DNA from: Larsenimonas salina
GTDB lineage: Bacteria; Pseudomonadota; Gammaproteobacteria; Pseudomonadales; Halomonadaceae
Length of the DNA stretch: 64,000 nucleotides
Direction: 5' to 3'
NCBI RefSeq assembly: GCF_023736155.1
Contig: NZ_JAMLJJ010000001.1
Coordinates: 868,001-932,000 of the forward strand
The translations under genes were made by a program, and so were the position numbers. Below the pieces are notes generated by a model, which was given only the letters and a program-made list of their open reading frames with translations, ran no database searches and was not told the origin of the DNA. This document shows, in pieces, positions 36,013 through 44,209 of this stretch. Position 1 is the first letter of the stretch. Each line of letters opens with the position of its first letter.

Positions 36013-37000
36013 TGCCCTTGCCCGGCAACCGGGCACGGTCGTGCTCACGCCAAAGCTCAAGTGCTGGGCCAAGCGGCACGATGCCATTCGGATTGACGGT
36101 CGGATGACTTTGATAATAGTGGCGCTTGATATGATCGAAATCGACGGTGTCAGCGACTCCGGGCCACTGATAAAGCTCACGCAGGTAGTTCGATAGATTC
36201 GGGTAATCCTCGATCCGGCGGATATTGCACTTGAAGTGCCCGTGATAGACCGCATCGAACCGAATCAACGTGGTAAACAGGCGAATATCGGCCTCGGTCA
36301 GATAGGCCCCGACAAGATAGCGCTGGCGATCAAGCCGGGCTTCAAGATCATCCAGGGTCTTGAATAAAGCCGAAACATGCTTTTCATACACGGACTGCTC
36401 TGTCGCGAAGCCTGCCTTGTAGACCCCGTTGTTCACGGTGTCATACACCTGTTCATTGACGTCATCGATCTGCGCTTGAAGCCCCGGCGGATAAAAGTTA
36501 AGCGAATTGCCGGTCAGTTGATCGAACGCGTCGTTCAGAATCCGCATCAGCTCGGCGGATTCGTTGTTAACGATATCGCCCATCTTTTTATCCCAAAGCA
36601 CCGGCACCGTCACTCGGCCGGTGTAATTGGGGTCGGACTTGATATAAAGCTCGCGATGAAAATCGACCCCGTTGATGGCATCGCCCGTACTGCCCTGACG
36701 TTGATCGTAGCTCCAGCCGTCATCGCCCATGTATGGGCTGGTCACGGAGACTCCGATCAAATCTTCAAGGCCTTTCAGCCGGTGCATGATCAAAATACGA
36801 TGCGCCCACGGACACGCCAGAGACACATAAAGGTGATATCGATCGGCCTCCGCCGGCCGCACCTTTCGATCATTGGGTGGAATCATGCCATCGCCCACGA
36901 CCCATTGCCGGCACTGAGACTGCTCACGCACAAACTCTCCGCCGGTGCTTTCTGTGTCGTACCACTGATCTTTCCATTGACCGTCGACCAAAAGTCCCAT
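36002..37000 (-). CDS. Glutathionyl-hydroquinone reductase (YqjG/Ecm4-type GST)
   Basis: A 332-residue omega-like glutathione S-transferase of the Xi class, which reduces glutathionyl-hydroquinones using glutathione. The catalytic cysteine is Cys63 in SLACPWAHRIL; other features are the N-terminal GGEFVREQSQCRQWV, VPVLWDKKMGDIVNNESAELMRILN for glutathione binding, and YPNLSNYLRELYQWPGV. Size and motifs match E. coli YqjG. AAGGAGTG precedes the ATG. The LysR gene upstream on the same strand ends 14 bases before it and may regulate or be cotranscribed with it. Confidence 0.93.
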   Translation of the reverse strand: MGLLVDGQWKDQWYDTESTGGEFVREQSQCRQWVVGDGMIPPNDRKVRPAEADRYHLYVSLACPWAHRILIMHRLKGLEDLIGVSVTSPYMGDDGWSYDQRQGSTGDAINGVDFHRELYIKSDPNYTGRVTVPVLWDKKMGDIVNNESAELMRILNDAFDQLTGNSLNFYPPGLQAQIDDVNEQVYDTVNNGVYKAGFATEQSVYEKHVSALFKTLDDLEARLDRQRYLVGAYLTEADIRLFTTLIRFDAVYHGHFKCNIRRIEDYPNLSNYLRELYQWPGVADTVDFDHIKRHYYQSHPTVNPNGIVPLGPALELWREHDRARLPGKGIMQ

Positions 37001-37014
37001 GCCAATTCACTCCT

Positions 37015-37923
37015 TTAATAAATGGGGCGCGCCGAACCGCACTCGGCCTTGACTGCCTCTTTAAGACACATGGCCAATGCGCTCGTGGCCGGCCCTGCAC
37101 TGTCCATGTCGCGATAGTAAAGTCGTATGGGGACTTCACGAACCCGCCCTGCCTTGAGCGGCAAGGGCTTTAATCGCGCATGTACCAGCCCTTGATTCAG
37201 CCTGGTTTCCGACACCCAGCAAAACCCCAGCCCCTTTGAAAGCATGTCGAGCGCGGTGCTTACGTGGCAAACTGTCCAGCGCTGTTCAGCCTTGAGCCAG
37301 CCGGAATCGACGCTTGTAGAACGCGCGGAATCCCGCACCACGATCTGTCGATATTGATGAAGGTCACGTAGATCAAGCTCTCGACGCACTTGATGAAGCG
37401 GATGAGACTCGTGGGCCACCGCGATGAAACGCACCTGCGTCAACAACTCCCCCAAAAACCCCACCGGCTCCAGACCACTGATCAATAGATCCACTTCGCC
37501 ACGTTCGAGGCGCTCGATGCCCCCTCGCAATACGGTTTCATAAAGCTGGATGCGCGTATGAGGAAACTGTTTCGAAAAGCGGTCGAGTGCATCGGAAAGC
37601 GCGTCGGTTGGATAAATTTGATCGACGGCAATGCTCACTTCAGGCTCGAGGCCCTCTGCAAGACTTCCGGCCACGTTTTCAAGCGCATCGGCCCCCTCGA
37701 GCAACTGACGTGCCCGGCGCAAAAGCAGGCTTCCTGCTTCGCTTAGACGCACATGACGCCCTTCGATGTTTAAAAGCGTCACCCCAAGCTGAGCTTCCAG
37801 CTTATGCACCGCATGATTGATGGTGGAAGGGCTTTTATGGATGGCTTCGGCTGCCTTGGCAAACCCACCGTGGTCGACCACAGCGGCCAACATCTGCCAC
37901 TGAGCAAGCGTGATTTTGGACAT
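37015..37923 (-). CDS. LysR family transcriptional regulator
   Basis: A 302-residue LysR-type regulator. The helix-turn-helix domain is MSKITLAQWQMLAAVVDHGG-FAKAAEAIHKSPSTINHAV near residues 1-40, followed by an effector-binding domain from about 90. The ATG at 37923 is preferred because GAGG lies 8 bases upstream and the family start follows at once. It sits directly upstream of the hydroquinone reductase gene on the same strand (14-base gap), which is unusual for a LysR target and suggests an operon. Divergent genes are 355 bases away. Confidence 0.9.
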   Translation of the reverse strand: MSKITLAQWQMLAAVVDHGGFAKAAEAIHKSPSTINHAVHKLEAQLGVTLLNIEGRHVRLSEAGSLLLRRARQLLEGADALENVAGSLAEGLEPEVSIAVDQIYPTDALSDALDRFSKQFPHTRIQLYETVLRGGIERLERGEVDLLISGLEPVGFLGELLTQVRFIAVAHESHPLHQVRRELDLRDLHQYRQIVVRDSARSTSVDSGWLKAEQRWTVCHVSTALDMLSKGLGFCWVSETRLNQGLVHARLKPLPLKAGRVREVPIRLYYRDMDSAGPATSALAMCLKEAVKAECGSARPIY

Positions 37924-38278
37924 GACACAACCTCGAGGCACCAGGAGTGTAATGAGCATCTACTGGCTTCGTTGGCGGAATTGATCAGTCTGGGAAGCGC
38001 CGCTGCCCCGATTTCGAGCTCGCCTCACTGTCTGAAAAACGCTCCAAACAGGTCAGCGACACCGTATAAATCATACATCGTTCATCGCCGAAACGGTCGA
38101 GCTGAATCGGGAATTTCAAGATCTTTACCGCAAAAATACCGTCTTTAAAGCATTTTAAGAGCCCACGCTTGTTTCTTTTTCTAACTTTTCATAAATCGAG
38201 CCATGGGATAAGGTAGGCCAGCCTGATCGTCATACGTGGTCGTATACTGTTCACCTTTATTTACACGGGCCTCACCCT
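37924..38278. promoter_or_regulatory. Intergenic region between LysR gene and M23 peptidase gene
   Basis: This 355-base divergent gap has no credible gene. A TATACT hexamer at 38243-38248 could be the -10 element of the peptidase gene, but no good -35 element accompanies it. No clear LysR box was seen. Confidence 0.3.
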
Positions 38279-39802
38279 ATGCTGCGAATACTGCGTTCGC
38301 TACCCCGAGCACACAAATTATTGCTGTTACCGGCAGTCACCGTTGTCACCGTGCTTGGCACGCATACCCTGGTCGCCGGGCTCGAAAATTCAGATACCGA
38401 ATCAACCGTTGACGTACAGCCCATCGAGCTTGCTGCCACCGAAAGCACGAACCCGCCTTCTTCTCCGGCACCTCAGATGGTTACACCCCTGCCCATGAGC
38501 GTGCCTCTGTTCAGCGAGCCGGTTCGTTCAGACATTTCCACCTCGGCACTCGAATTTGCACTTAGTCTGCAAACCGACGCCGCGCAGAAAATTCTTCCCT
38601 CTGACAGTAGCTTCGCCGAACCGTTTGACCTGGAAGAAGACGCATCGACGCTTGAAGGAGAAATTGCCGCCACGGAACAATACGTCCCCGAATGGCAAAG
38701 CTACACCGTTCAACCCGGTGACAGCTTTACCATCATGGCAGAGCGGAACTTCGGTCTCGGGTACGGCGATGTCATCAAGATATTGAACACCCTACCCGAC
38801 AAGAAAGTACTGACGCGATTGAGAGTCGGGCATGACCTGTATTACAAGCTCGACCGAGCCGGCAATTTAATCGCTTTAAAAGTGATGAAAAATGCCCGTG
38901 AAGGGTACCTGCTCGATCGAAGCGACGCAGATCAGGCCTTTACGCTTTCAAACGTCACACAGGCCACACAGGCGACCCAGCGCATGTTCGCGGGAACGGT
39001 CGAGGGCAGCTTCGGCGCATCGGCACTTGCAACCGGACTTTCCTCCGCTGAAGTTTCTGAGCTCACGAAAGCGCTCGGCAAGAAGATCAATTTTCGCAAG
39101 GATACGCGCCAGGGCGACCGGTTCCAGGTGCTGGTCGAGTCGGAAATGATTGATGGCCGTCCGCTCGCCTCGCGGATCCTTGCGGCCCGGTATGAAGGAA
39201 AGCGGCTCGACCTGTCGATCGTTCGTCATGATGACACCTACTACACTCCGACCGGAAAAAGCCTTGATCCCTCGTTCGAGCGCTATCCGTTCAACGGTCA
39301 TCATCGGGTAAGTTCGCCGTTCAATCTGCGTCGCCACCATCCGGTAACCGGGCGAATCAGCCCGCACTACGGCACCGACTTCGCCATGAAAACGGGCACT
39401 CCGATCGAGGCGGCAGGCGCTGGACGTGTTACCAAGGTGGTCAATCACGCACTGGCGGGGCTTTACGTTGTTATCACCCACGATAATGGCTACAAGACAC
39501 GTTATCTTCATTTGTCGCGCTCTGTGGTACGACCAGGTCAACGCGTGAAAATGGGTCAGAAAATCGCCTATTCAGGCAACAGCGGGCGTACCACCGGCCC
39601 TCACCTGCACTATGAAGTCATCGTGAATAACCACCGCGTTAACCCGATGCGGGTCAAGTTGCCGGGCGGCACTCACCTCAAGGGCAGCGAGCTGGCCAGT
39701 TTCAAGAAACGCAGCCAGACGCTTTTGACCAAGCTGGATAACGCCGACAACTCAAAAGCCGTTGCCAAGCGCACACGTAAAGAAAGCGATAACGAAAGCT
39801 GA
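38279..39802 (+). CDS. OapA-domain M23 family peptidoglycan endopeptidase
   Basis: A 507-residue envelope protein of the MepM/YebA kind, which cuts peptide cross-links in peptidoglycan during cell growth. The N-terminus has a membrane anchor (about residues 12-30), then an OapA/LysM-like domain starting SYTVQPGDSFTIMAERNFG near 141, and a C-terminal LytM/M23 domain. Its zinc ligands are visible: His363 and Asp367 in HYGTD and His442 and His444 in PHLHYE. Length agrees with MepM-type proteins. It is monocistronic and ends at a terminator. In relatives the gene often lies near tyrS or anmK, which are not present here. Confidence 0.9.
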   Translation: MLRILRSLPRAHKLLLLPAVTVVTVLGTHTLVAGLENSDTESTVDVQPIELAATESTNPPSSPAPQMVTPLPMSVPLFSEPVRSDISTSALEFALSLQTDAAQKILPSDSSFAEPFDLEEDASTLEGEIAATEQYVPEWQSYTVQPGDSFTIMAERNFGLGYGDVIKILNTLPDKKVLTRLRVGHDLYYKLDRAGNLIALKVMKNAREGYLLDRSDADQAFTLSNVTQATQATQRMFAGTVEGSFGASALATGLSSAEVSELTKALGKKINFRKDTRQGDRFQVLVESEMIDGRPLASRILAARYEGKRLDLSIVRHDDTYYTPTGKSLDPSFERYPFNGHHRVSSPFNLRRHHPVTGRISPHYGTDFAMKTGTPIEAAGAGRVTKVVNHALAGLYVVITHDNGYKTRYLHLSRSVVRPGQRVKMGQKIAYSGNSGRTTGPHLHYEVIVNNHRVNPMRVKLPGGTHLKGSELASFKKRSQTLLTKLDNADNSKAVAKRTRKESDNES

Positions 39803-39825
39803 CGCACTAGGTGCGCTGCCCACAT

Positions 39826-39856
39826 AAAAAAAGCCCTCACCATGAGGGCTTTTTTT
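39826..39856. terminator. Bidirectional terminator between M23 peptidase and NodT genes
   Basis: A run of A, perfect 8-bp stem AGCCCTCA/TGAGGGCT with a three-base loop and a run of T, suited to both converging genes. Confidence 0.9.
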
Positions 39857-39875
39857 GTGCACGAATTGACTGTGC

Positions 39876-41411
39876 TCAGCTCGTTGTCGACTCACCGTCG
39901 GTCAGACGTTTCGGTACGTCGGGTGCAGAAATCAATCCCTCGTCGTGCTCCAGATGCTCGCTATCCCCCGCAAAGCCACCGCCCAATGACTGAATCAGCT
40001 TGATCGAGGCCTGCTGCTGCTGTGAGGTCACGGTGGCTAGCGTTCGCTCGGCACTAAGAAGCTGCTGCTCGGTCGAGAGCACCTGCAGGTAATTGGCAAT
40101 ACCGGCTTGATAGCGCTCTTTTGAAAGCGTAAAAGCCTTCTCGGCGGCCTCCTTGGCTTGACGCGCCGCTTCGAGCTGCGTCCGGTAGGACGATACGGCG
40201 TTGACCGCATCGGCCACCTGATTCAAGGCCGACAGCAGGGTCTGATTATAACGACCGACCGCCATGTCATAGTCGGCCAGCGTGCTCTCGAGATTGGCTC
40301 GAAGTTTGCCGCCTTCGAAGATCGGCAATGAAATCGCCGGGCTGACGCTGCCCGCCTTGGCAGACTCACTGAACATGTAATCGCCCAGATAGGACTTGAA
40401 CCCTGCCATGGCACTCAAGTTGATGTTGGGAAAAAACTTGGTCTTGGCAGCCTTCACGTTCTTTGATGCAGCCTCGACGCGCCAGCGCGCGGCCACAATG
40501 TCAGGCCGACGGCCGAGAAGCTCTGCTGGCAGATGACCCGGCAACACAAGCGGAAGCTCGGTAAGGGCGTTAGGCTCTGACAGCGCAAAAGCACCGTCAG
40601 GCCCTTTACCTATGAGCTGCGCCAATGAAAACTTGGCGCTTTGAAGTTGCTGGTCGGCACTGGCAAGCGATTGTCGAGCGCTTGATACGCTCGAACGTGC
40701 CTGCAGCTGCGGCGCCTCGTTTTGAAGGCCGCCCCGCGACAGTTCCTGGTTGATGTCGGCGATCCGTTGCGTGCGCTTCAGGTTCGCCTTCGCAATCTGT
40801 CTGAGCGTATAGGCATCCTGAAGCTTGATATACGCTTGAGCCACGTTGGTTGAAAGCGACAGAAGCGTTGCCCGATAATCGATGTTCTGCGCCCTCGCCT
40901 GGCCAAGCGCGGCTTCCCAGGCGGCCTTGTTGCCCCCCCATAAGTCGACGTCGTAACTGAAGTTCAAAAGCATGCCGCGCGTCGTGCTGTAAAACCCGCC
41001 AACGCCTGTAGGGTCATCGACCTCAGACACCCGTGTACGCGTTACATTGGCATTGCCATCGAGCGTTGGCAGCCGCTCGGCATTTGCAATTCCAGCCTCG
41101 GCGTTGGCCTTTCGAAGGCGCGCCCGGGCGATTTCCAGGTCGGGGCTGTTATCCAATGCCTGCTTGATCAAGGCGTCCAGCATGGGGTCATCGAACGCGC
41201 GCCACCACTTCGTTTCAGGCCATGCGGCCTTGGACAACGGCACCTTCGCCAGCGTTTTTTCCGAATGAACGCGGTCGACACTTCGAATATCGCTGTGAGA
41301 CTCGATACCCGCATAATTGGCGCAGCCCGCCAACAGCGCGGCCATAGAGAACGCCGCACTCATAGCGCCCCACTTGAGACGTTTGCACGCACCAGGCAAT
41401 GTTTGACTCAC
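39876..41411 (-). CDS. NodT family outer-membrane efflux lipoprotein
   Basis: A 511-residue TolC-like outer-membrane channel of the NodT/OprM group, the outer part of RND or MFP efflux pumps. It starts at a GTG (41411) with GGGGA upstream. The signal peptide ends in the lipobox LLAGC, Cys30 being the lipidated residue. Two outer-membrane efflux repeats follow, with WWRAFDDPMLDALIKQALDNSPDLEIARARL in the first and the FPLPIFEGG-like sequence (here SLPIFEGGKLRANL) in the second, plus Ala/Gln-rich coiled coils. No inner-membrane pump or adaptor gene is adjacent, so it is an orphan channel. Confidence 0.9.
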   Translation of the reverse strand: MSQTLPGACKRLKWGAMSAAFSMAALLAGCANYAGIESHSDIRSVDRVHSEKTLAKVPLSKAAWPETKWWRAFDDPMLDALIKQALDNSPDLEIARARLRKANAEAGIANAERLPTLDGNANVTRTRVSEVDDPTGVGGFYSTTRGMLLNFSYDVDLWGGNKAAWEAALGQARAQNIDYRATLLSLSTNVAQAYIKLQDAYTLRQIAKANLKRTQRIADINQELSRGGLQNEAPQLQARSSVSSARQSLASADQQLQSAKFSLAQLIGKGPDGAFALSEPNALTELPLVLPGHLPAELLGRRPDIVAARWRVEAASKNVKAAKTKFFPNINLSAMAGFKSYLGDYMFSESAKAGSVSPAISLPIFEGGKLRANLESTLADYDMAVGRYNQTLLSALNQVADAVNAVSSYRTQLEAARQAKEAAEKAFTLSKERYQAGIANYLQVLSTEQQLLSAERTLATVTSQQQQASIKLIQSLGGGFAGDSEHLEHDEGLISAPDVPKRLTDGESTTS

Positions 41412-41542
41412 ACGCGATTCCCCACCAGATTCAAGTGACGTGCATGATACGTAAGACGTTGAGCCAACGCCAATACAAAGCGTGCTAACTTTTTAAGTTC
41501 AATAGTTGGCTTTCATCACAGAGTGGCGTGCGACCACCCATA

Positions 41543-41569
41543 AAAAAACCACTCAGCGAGTGGTTTTTT
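41543..41569. terminator. Bidirectional rho-independent terminator
   Basis: A perfect 12-bp inverted repeat, AAAAAACCACTC/GAGTGGTTTTTT, with a three-base loop lies 15 bases after the stop of the zinc-ribbon gene. Confidence 0.85.
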
Positions 41570-41584
41570 ATCGAATCAATCCGA

Positions 41585-41806
41585 TCAACTCTTCTTGTTG
41601 GCGGCTTCTTCAATCAGTGCTTCCTTGGTGCTCTTCGGCGATTCGATCAGTTCACGTTTCAAATCACTGTAAAGCCCACGTTGAGTATTGCAGGAGGAGC
41701 AGAATACCTTGTCTTCCGGATTGTGCACCTGTGAAAGCCGGACACGATGACTGCCACATTCAGGGCAGGGAGACGGCATTCGCATTTCTTCGGAAAGGTC
41801 GTTCAT
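41585..41806 (-). CDS. Small zinc-ribbon protein
   Basis: A 73-residue protein with two CxxC pairs, CPEC at residues 14-17 and CSSC near 36-39, separated by about 20 residues: a classic zinc ribbon. The C-terminal half is Lys/Glu-rich and helical. AAGGAG precedes the ATG, supporting it as a real gene. It may bind nucleic acid or be a protein-interaction module; I do not recognise a named family. It has its own terminator. Confidence 0.7.
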   Translation of the reverse strand: MNDLSEEMRMPSPCPECGSHRVRLSQVHNPEDKVFCSSCNTQRGLYSDLKRELIESPKSTKEALIEEAANKKS

Positions 41807-41901
41807 GGGGGCTCCTTTTAGAGATAACTCGTCGCGAAGGTCGGCGTGAGTTTAGCCCGCAATGCGATTACCGGCCAGCCTGAGCTGGCCGGTAAAAGGA
41901 A

Positions 41902-42348
41902 TCAATCGACGCGCTTCAAGGTCAGATCCATATTGGATTGAATCTTGGTGTAATCGCGGCTCAGGATCTGGAGGTTACCGTTACTGAGGGGCAGCAGATT
42001 ATAGACCGTCGTCCCATCCTGTCCGGTCAGCTGATAGACTACCGGATACTGGTTCGGGCCGGCGTCATTAAGGACCATGACCTGTCCCTTGGTGATCATT
42101 GGCTCGTTACCTTGTGACTTACCAAGGTAGGTGCTTTTCATGGTGAACTTGCCAGAGACGTCGTTTTCATTATCGATCATCAAACGTGTCTTGATACCCG
42201 AGCAGTCAGCACAAGGTAGAACACCCGCATAGTTACCTTCTACCTGATCGTAGGGTGAATTTTCCTCGAGGCCGCCACTTGCGCACCCAGCCAAAAGTGA
42301 AACACCCATAATTCCTGCAAGACCAAACATGCTGCGCTTGTTGGACAT
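41902..42348 (-). CDS. NlpE N-terminal-like lipoprotein
   Basis: A 148-residue lipoprotein. The signal peptide ends in LLAGC with lipidated Cys22. The mature part matches the NlpE N-terminal domain: GNYAGVLPCADCSGIKTRLMID contains the CxxC pair at residues 46 and 49, and the end is TLKRVD. NlpE is an outer-membrane sensor of envelope and copper stress acting through Cpx in enterobacteria; this protein lacks the NlpE C-terminal domain, so a copper or envelope-stress role is only likely. It is a single gene with GGAG upstream of the ATG. Confidence 0.8.
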   Translation of the reverse strand: MSNKRSMFGLAGIMGVSLLAGCASGGLEENSPYDQVEGNYAGVLPCADCSGIKTRLMIDNENDVSGKFTMKSTYLGKSQGNEPMITKGQVMVLNDAGPNQYPVVYQLTGQDGTTVYNLLPLSNGNLQILSRDYTKIQSNMDLTLKRVD

Positions 42349-42467
42349 ACCCTAAATCTCCATATTCGGGAAGTGTTCCTCCAACATAGTCGTGAAACCG
42401 AAAAGTCTCAAAGAAAAGCCTTTAACGAGTTCACCTACAATAAAATCCGCCATCTACAGAGGTTCTT

Positions 42468-42911
42468 ATGCGTCAACTTCTTGCCACATTACTTCTTCTG
42501 ACAACAAGCATCTGCGCCAGCGCCGGCACGCCGTCCGCTGCTGGAGTCCACAACGCCCTGGACAGCTTCGTGAATAAAAATGACCTCGCCACCCGCTACC
42601 GACTGGACCGCCTTGCAGACAATACCATTGAAGCCACGGTCTGGTTCGACGGGGACTATAACTTCAATGCCGAAGAGATCGAGGCCTACAGCGATGGAAT
42701 CTGCTACTCACTGATGAGCCAGGCGGTTCGCACAGGCCTTGGCCAATCGGACAAGCCATTGTCGGTCGTCTGCCATGCGCGGATAACCGACCCGTCGCAT
42801 CCCGAGTCGGCAGGTGCGCCCTTGGGTACCAGCGAAAACGACGCAAAAACCGGGCTCTTTAAATTTTCTCCCGCCGGCAATGATCTACTGGCTCAAAAGG
42901 CCAAGAGCTGA
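42468..42911 (+). CDS. Secreted hypothetical protein
   Basis: A 147-residue protein with a clear signal peptide (MRQLLATLLLLTTSICASAG, cleavage near residue 19). The mature part is acidic, contains two cysteines (in GICYSL and VVCHAR) that could form a disulfide in the periplasm, and does not resemble a family I know. It is divergent from the NlpE-like gene across 119 bases and convergent with the TetR gene. Confidence 0.65.
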   Translation: MRQLLATLLLLTTSICASAGTPSAAGVHNALDSFVNKNDLATRYRLDRLADNTIEATVWFDGDYNFNAEEIEAYSDGICYSLMSQAVRTGLGQSDKPLSVVCHARITDPSHPESAGAPLGTSENDAKTGLFKFSPAGNDLLAQKAKS

Positions 42912-42943
42912 CTGGATAAAAGCGCTCCCCCTCCTGCACTGGC

Positions 42944-43513
42944 TCAAGCGTTCAAAAATGTGCTGGCAAGCGTCTTTGCACGTGCAGGAGCTTCGCTGTC
43001 GCGCTCAATATGCGTTTGAGAAATGACGCCTTCCTTCAACAGACAGAGCGTATCACACCACTGATTTCTATCTGATTGGGCAACCCCCATCTCGTTTAGA
43101 TAGAAATCCAGAAGGGCTCGAATCCGCCGTTTGTGCTGAGCGCAGCGAACATGAGTGGGATGGTTTGGATCGCTGTATTCTGCGGCGGTATTGACGAAAA
43201 AACAGCCGCGATACTCGGGAAACGTTGACTCTTTATTGGCCTGCCAATCGTCCAGCGCATCGAACAGGGCGTCACTTAATTCGCTCGGGGTGTCCGCGAT
43301 GGCCAGCCGCTTGGCCAACCAGTCCACAAAGGTGTTATCCCAGTAATCGACCACATCGAGCACCAGATTCTCCTTGCTGTCGAAGTGGGTATACAGGGTT
43401 TTCTTGGCAATTCCTGACGCCGTAAGAATCTGATTGATGCCAACGGCATGAATGCCATCGCGATAGAACTCTGTAAATGCTGTTTCGATCAGCTGTTGAC
43501 GCTTACTGCTCAT
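42944..43513 (-). CDS. TetR/AcrR family transcriptional regulator
   Basis: A 189-residue TetR-type regulator. The DNA-binding helix-turn-helix is FYRDGIHAVGINQILTASG then IAKKTLYTHFDSKENLV, at about residues 17-50, and the C-terminal ligand domain follows. Similar proteins control efflux or oxidoreductase genes, but nothing adjacent is an obvious target: the upstream 660 bases are nearly empty and the downstream gene is convergent. Confidence 0.9.
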   Translation of the reverse strand: MSSKRQQLIETAFTEFYRDGIHAVGINQILTASGIAKKTLYTHFDSKENLVLDVVDYWDNTFVDWLAKRLAIADTPSELSDALFDALDDWQANKESTFPEYRGCFFVNTAAEYSDPNHPTHVRCAQHKRRIRALLDFYLNEMGVAQSDRNQWCDTLCLLKEGVISQTHIERDSEAPARAKTLASTFLNA

Positions 43514-43972
43514 GAGTCATTGCCCTCGCTTTCGCGTAATACGCTTTCCGTAAACCCGATATGGCGCTCAGATGAATCGGAAATGCGCCGTCCATGGCTT
43601 TGAAATTAAGCATAGTGGCTTTTGAGGGGACGCGTGGCAGCATTGCCTTACATAATCGCAAGTTTACTTATATCGCCCTGGATTCGCTTACCGTAGGCGA
43701 CATATGGATTCCAATTCAAAACGACTCATCACGTAATTTAAATCAAGAAAAATCCACATCCTTATCAGTCAGTTAAGTAGACAACATCGATCACTTATGC
43801 CGATAAGCTCTACTATTTGCAGTGTTTTCCGGTTTTAAAGGGCCCTGGATTTCGATTAAAATACTAATACTTATTCCAACAAAGCTAATAAAAAAGAATT
43901 AGAGACCAAATCAGACACTAGCCCTATTCCCATTGAAGTCATTCGAACTGACGAGTACGGAATCCATTTATC
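43514..43972. other. A/T-rich stretch without a recognisable gene
   Basis: The 660-base gap between the TetR and DUF748 genes is visibly richer in A/T than its surroundings, especially after 43700. A 60-codon frame at 43594 has no ribosome binding site or recognisable sequence and is not called. The region may carry the TetR promoter; no palindromic operator was evident. Confidence 0.4.
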
Positions 43973-44209
43973 ATGTTTACATTGATCCTATCGTTCTGGC
44001 GCAGCTACAAATGTCGCAAACTTCGCGAACACACGGAGGAGTTAAATTGCCAGGCAGCAGCACGCCTGGCAGCCAAGGCCGATGGCCAGACACCGCTCTC
44101 ATCGTCCAAAGAGGCTATCGGCTCAAAATCTGCTGACGTCATTACAGACGATGAGCAGCCCGCCTCATCGTTCTATCAACGTGATATCAGCTCAAGCGTT
44201 GTAAGCTGA
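43973..44209 (+). CDS. Possible small protein
   Basis: A 78-codon frame with a hydrophobic start (MFTLILSFW), then a basic stretch and an acidic, Ser-rich tail. It resembles a small membrane-anchored protein, but the ribosome binding site is weak, no family is recognised, and it overlaps the convergent DUF748 gene by 34 bases. It could be spurious. Confidence 0.25.
   Translation: MFTLILSFWRSYKCRKLREHTEELNCQAAARLAAKADGQTPLSSSKEAIGSKSADVITDDEQPASSFYQRDISSSVVS

Noticed and set aside
43594-43776. 60-codon frame in the A/T-rich gap
   Set aside because: No ribosome binding site, no recognisable sequence, and it lies where a TetR promoter is expected.
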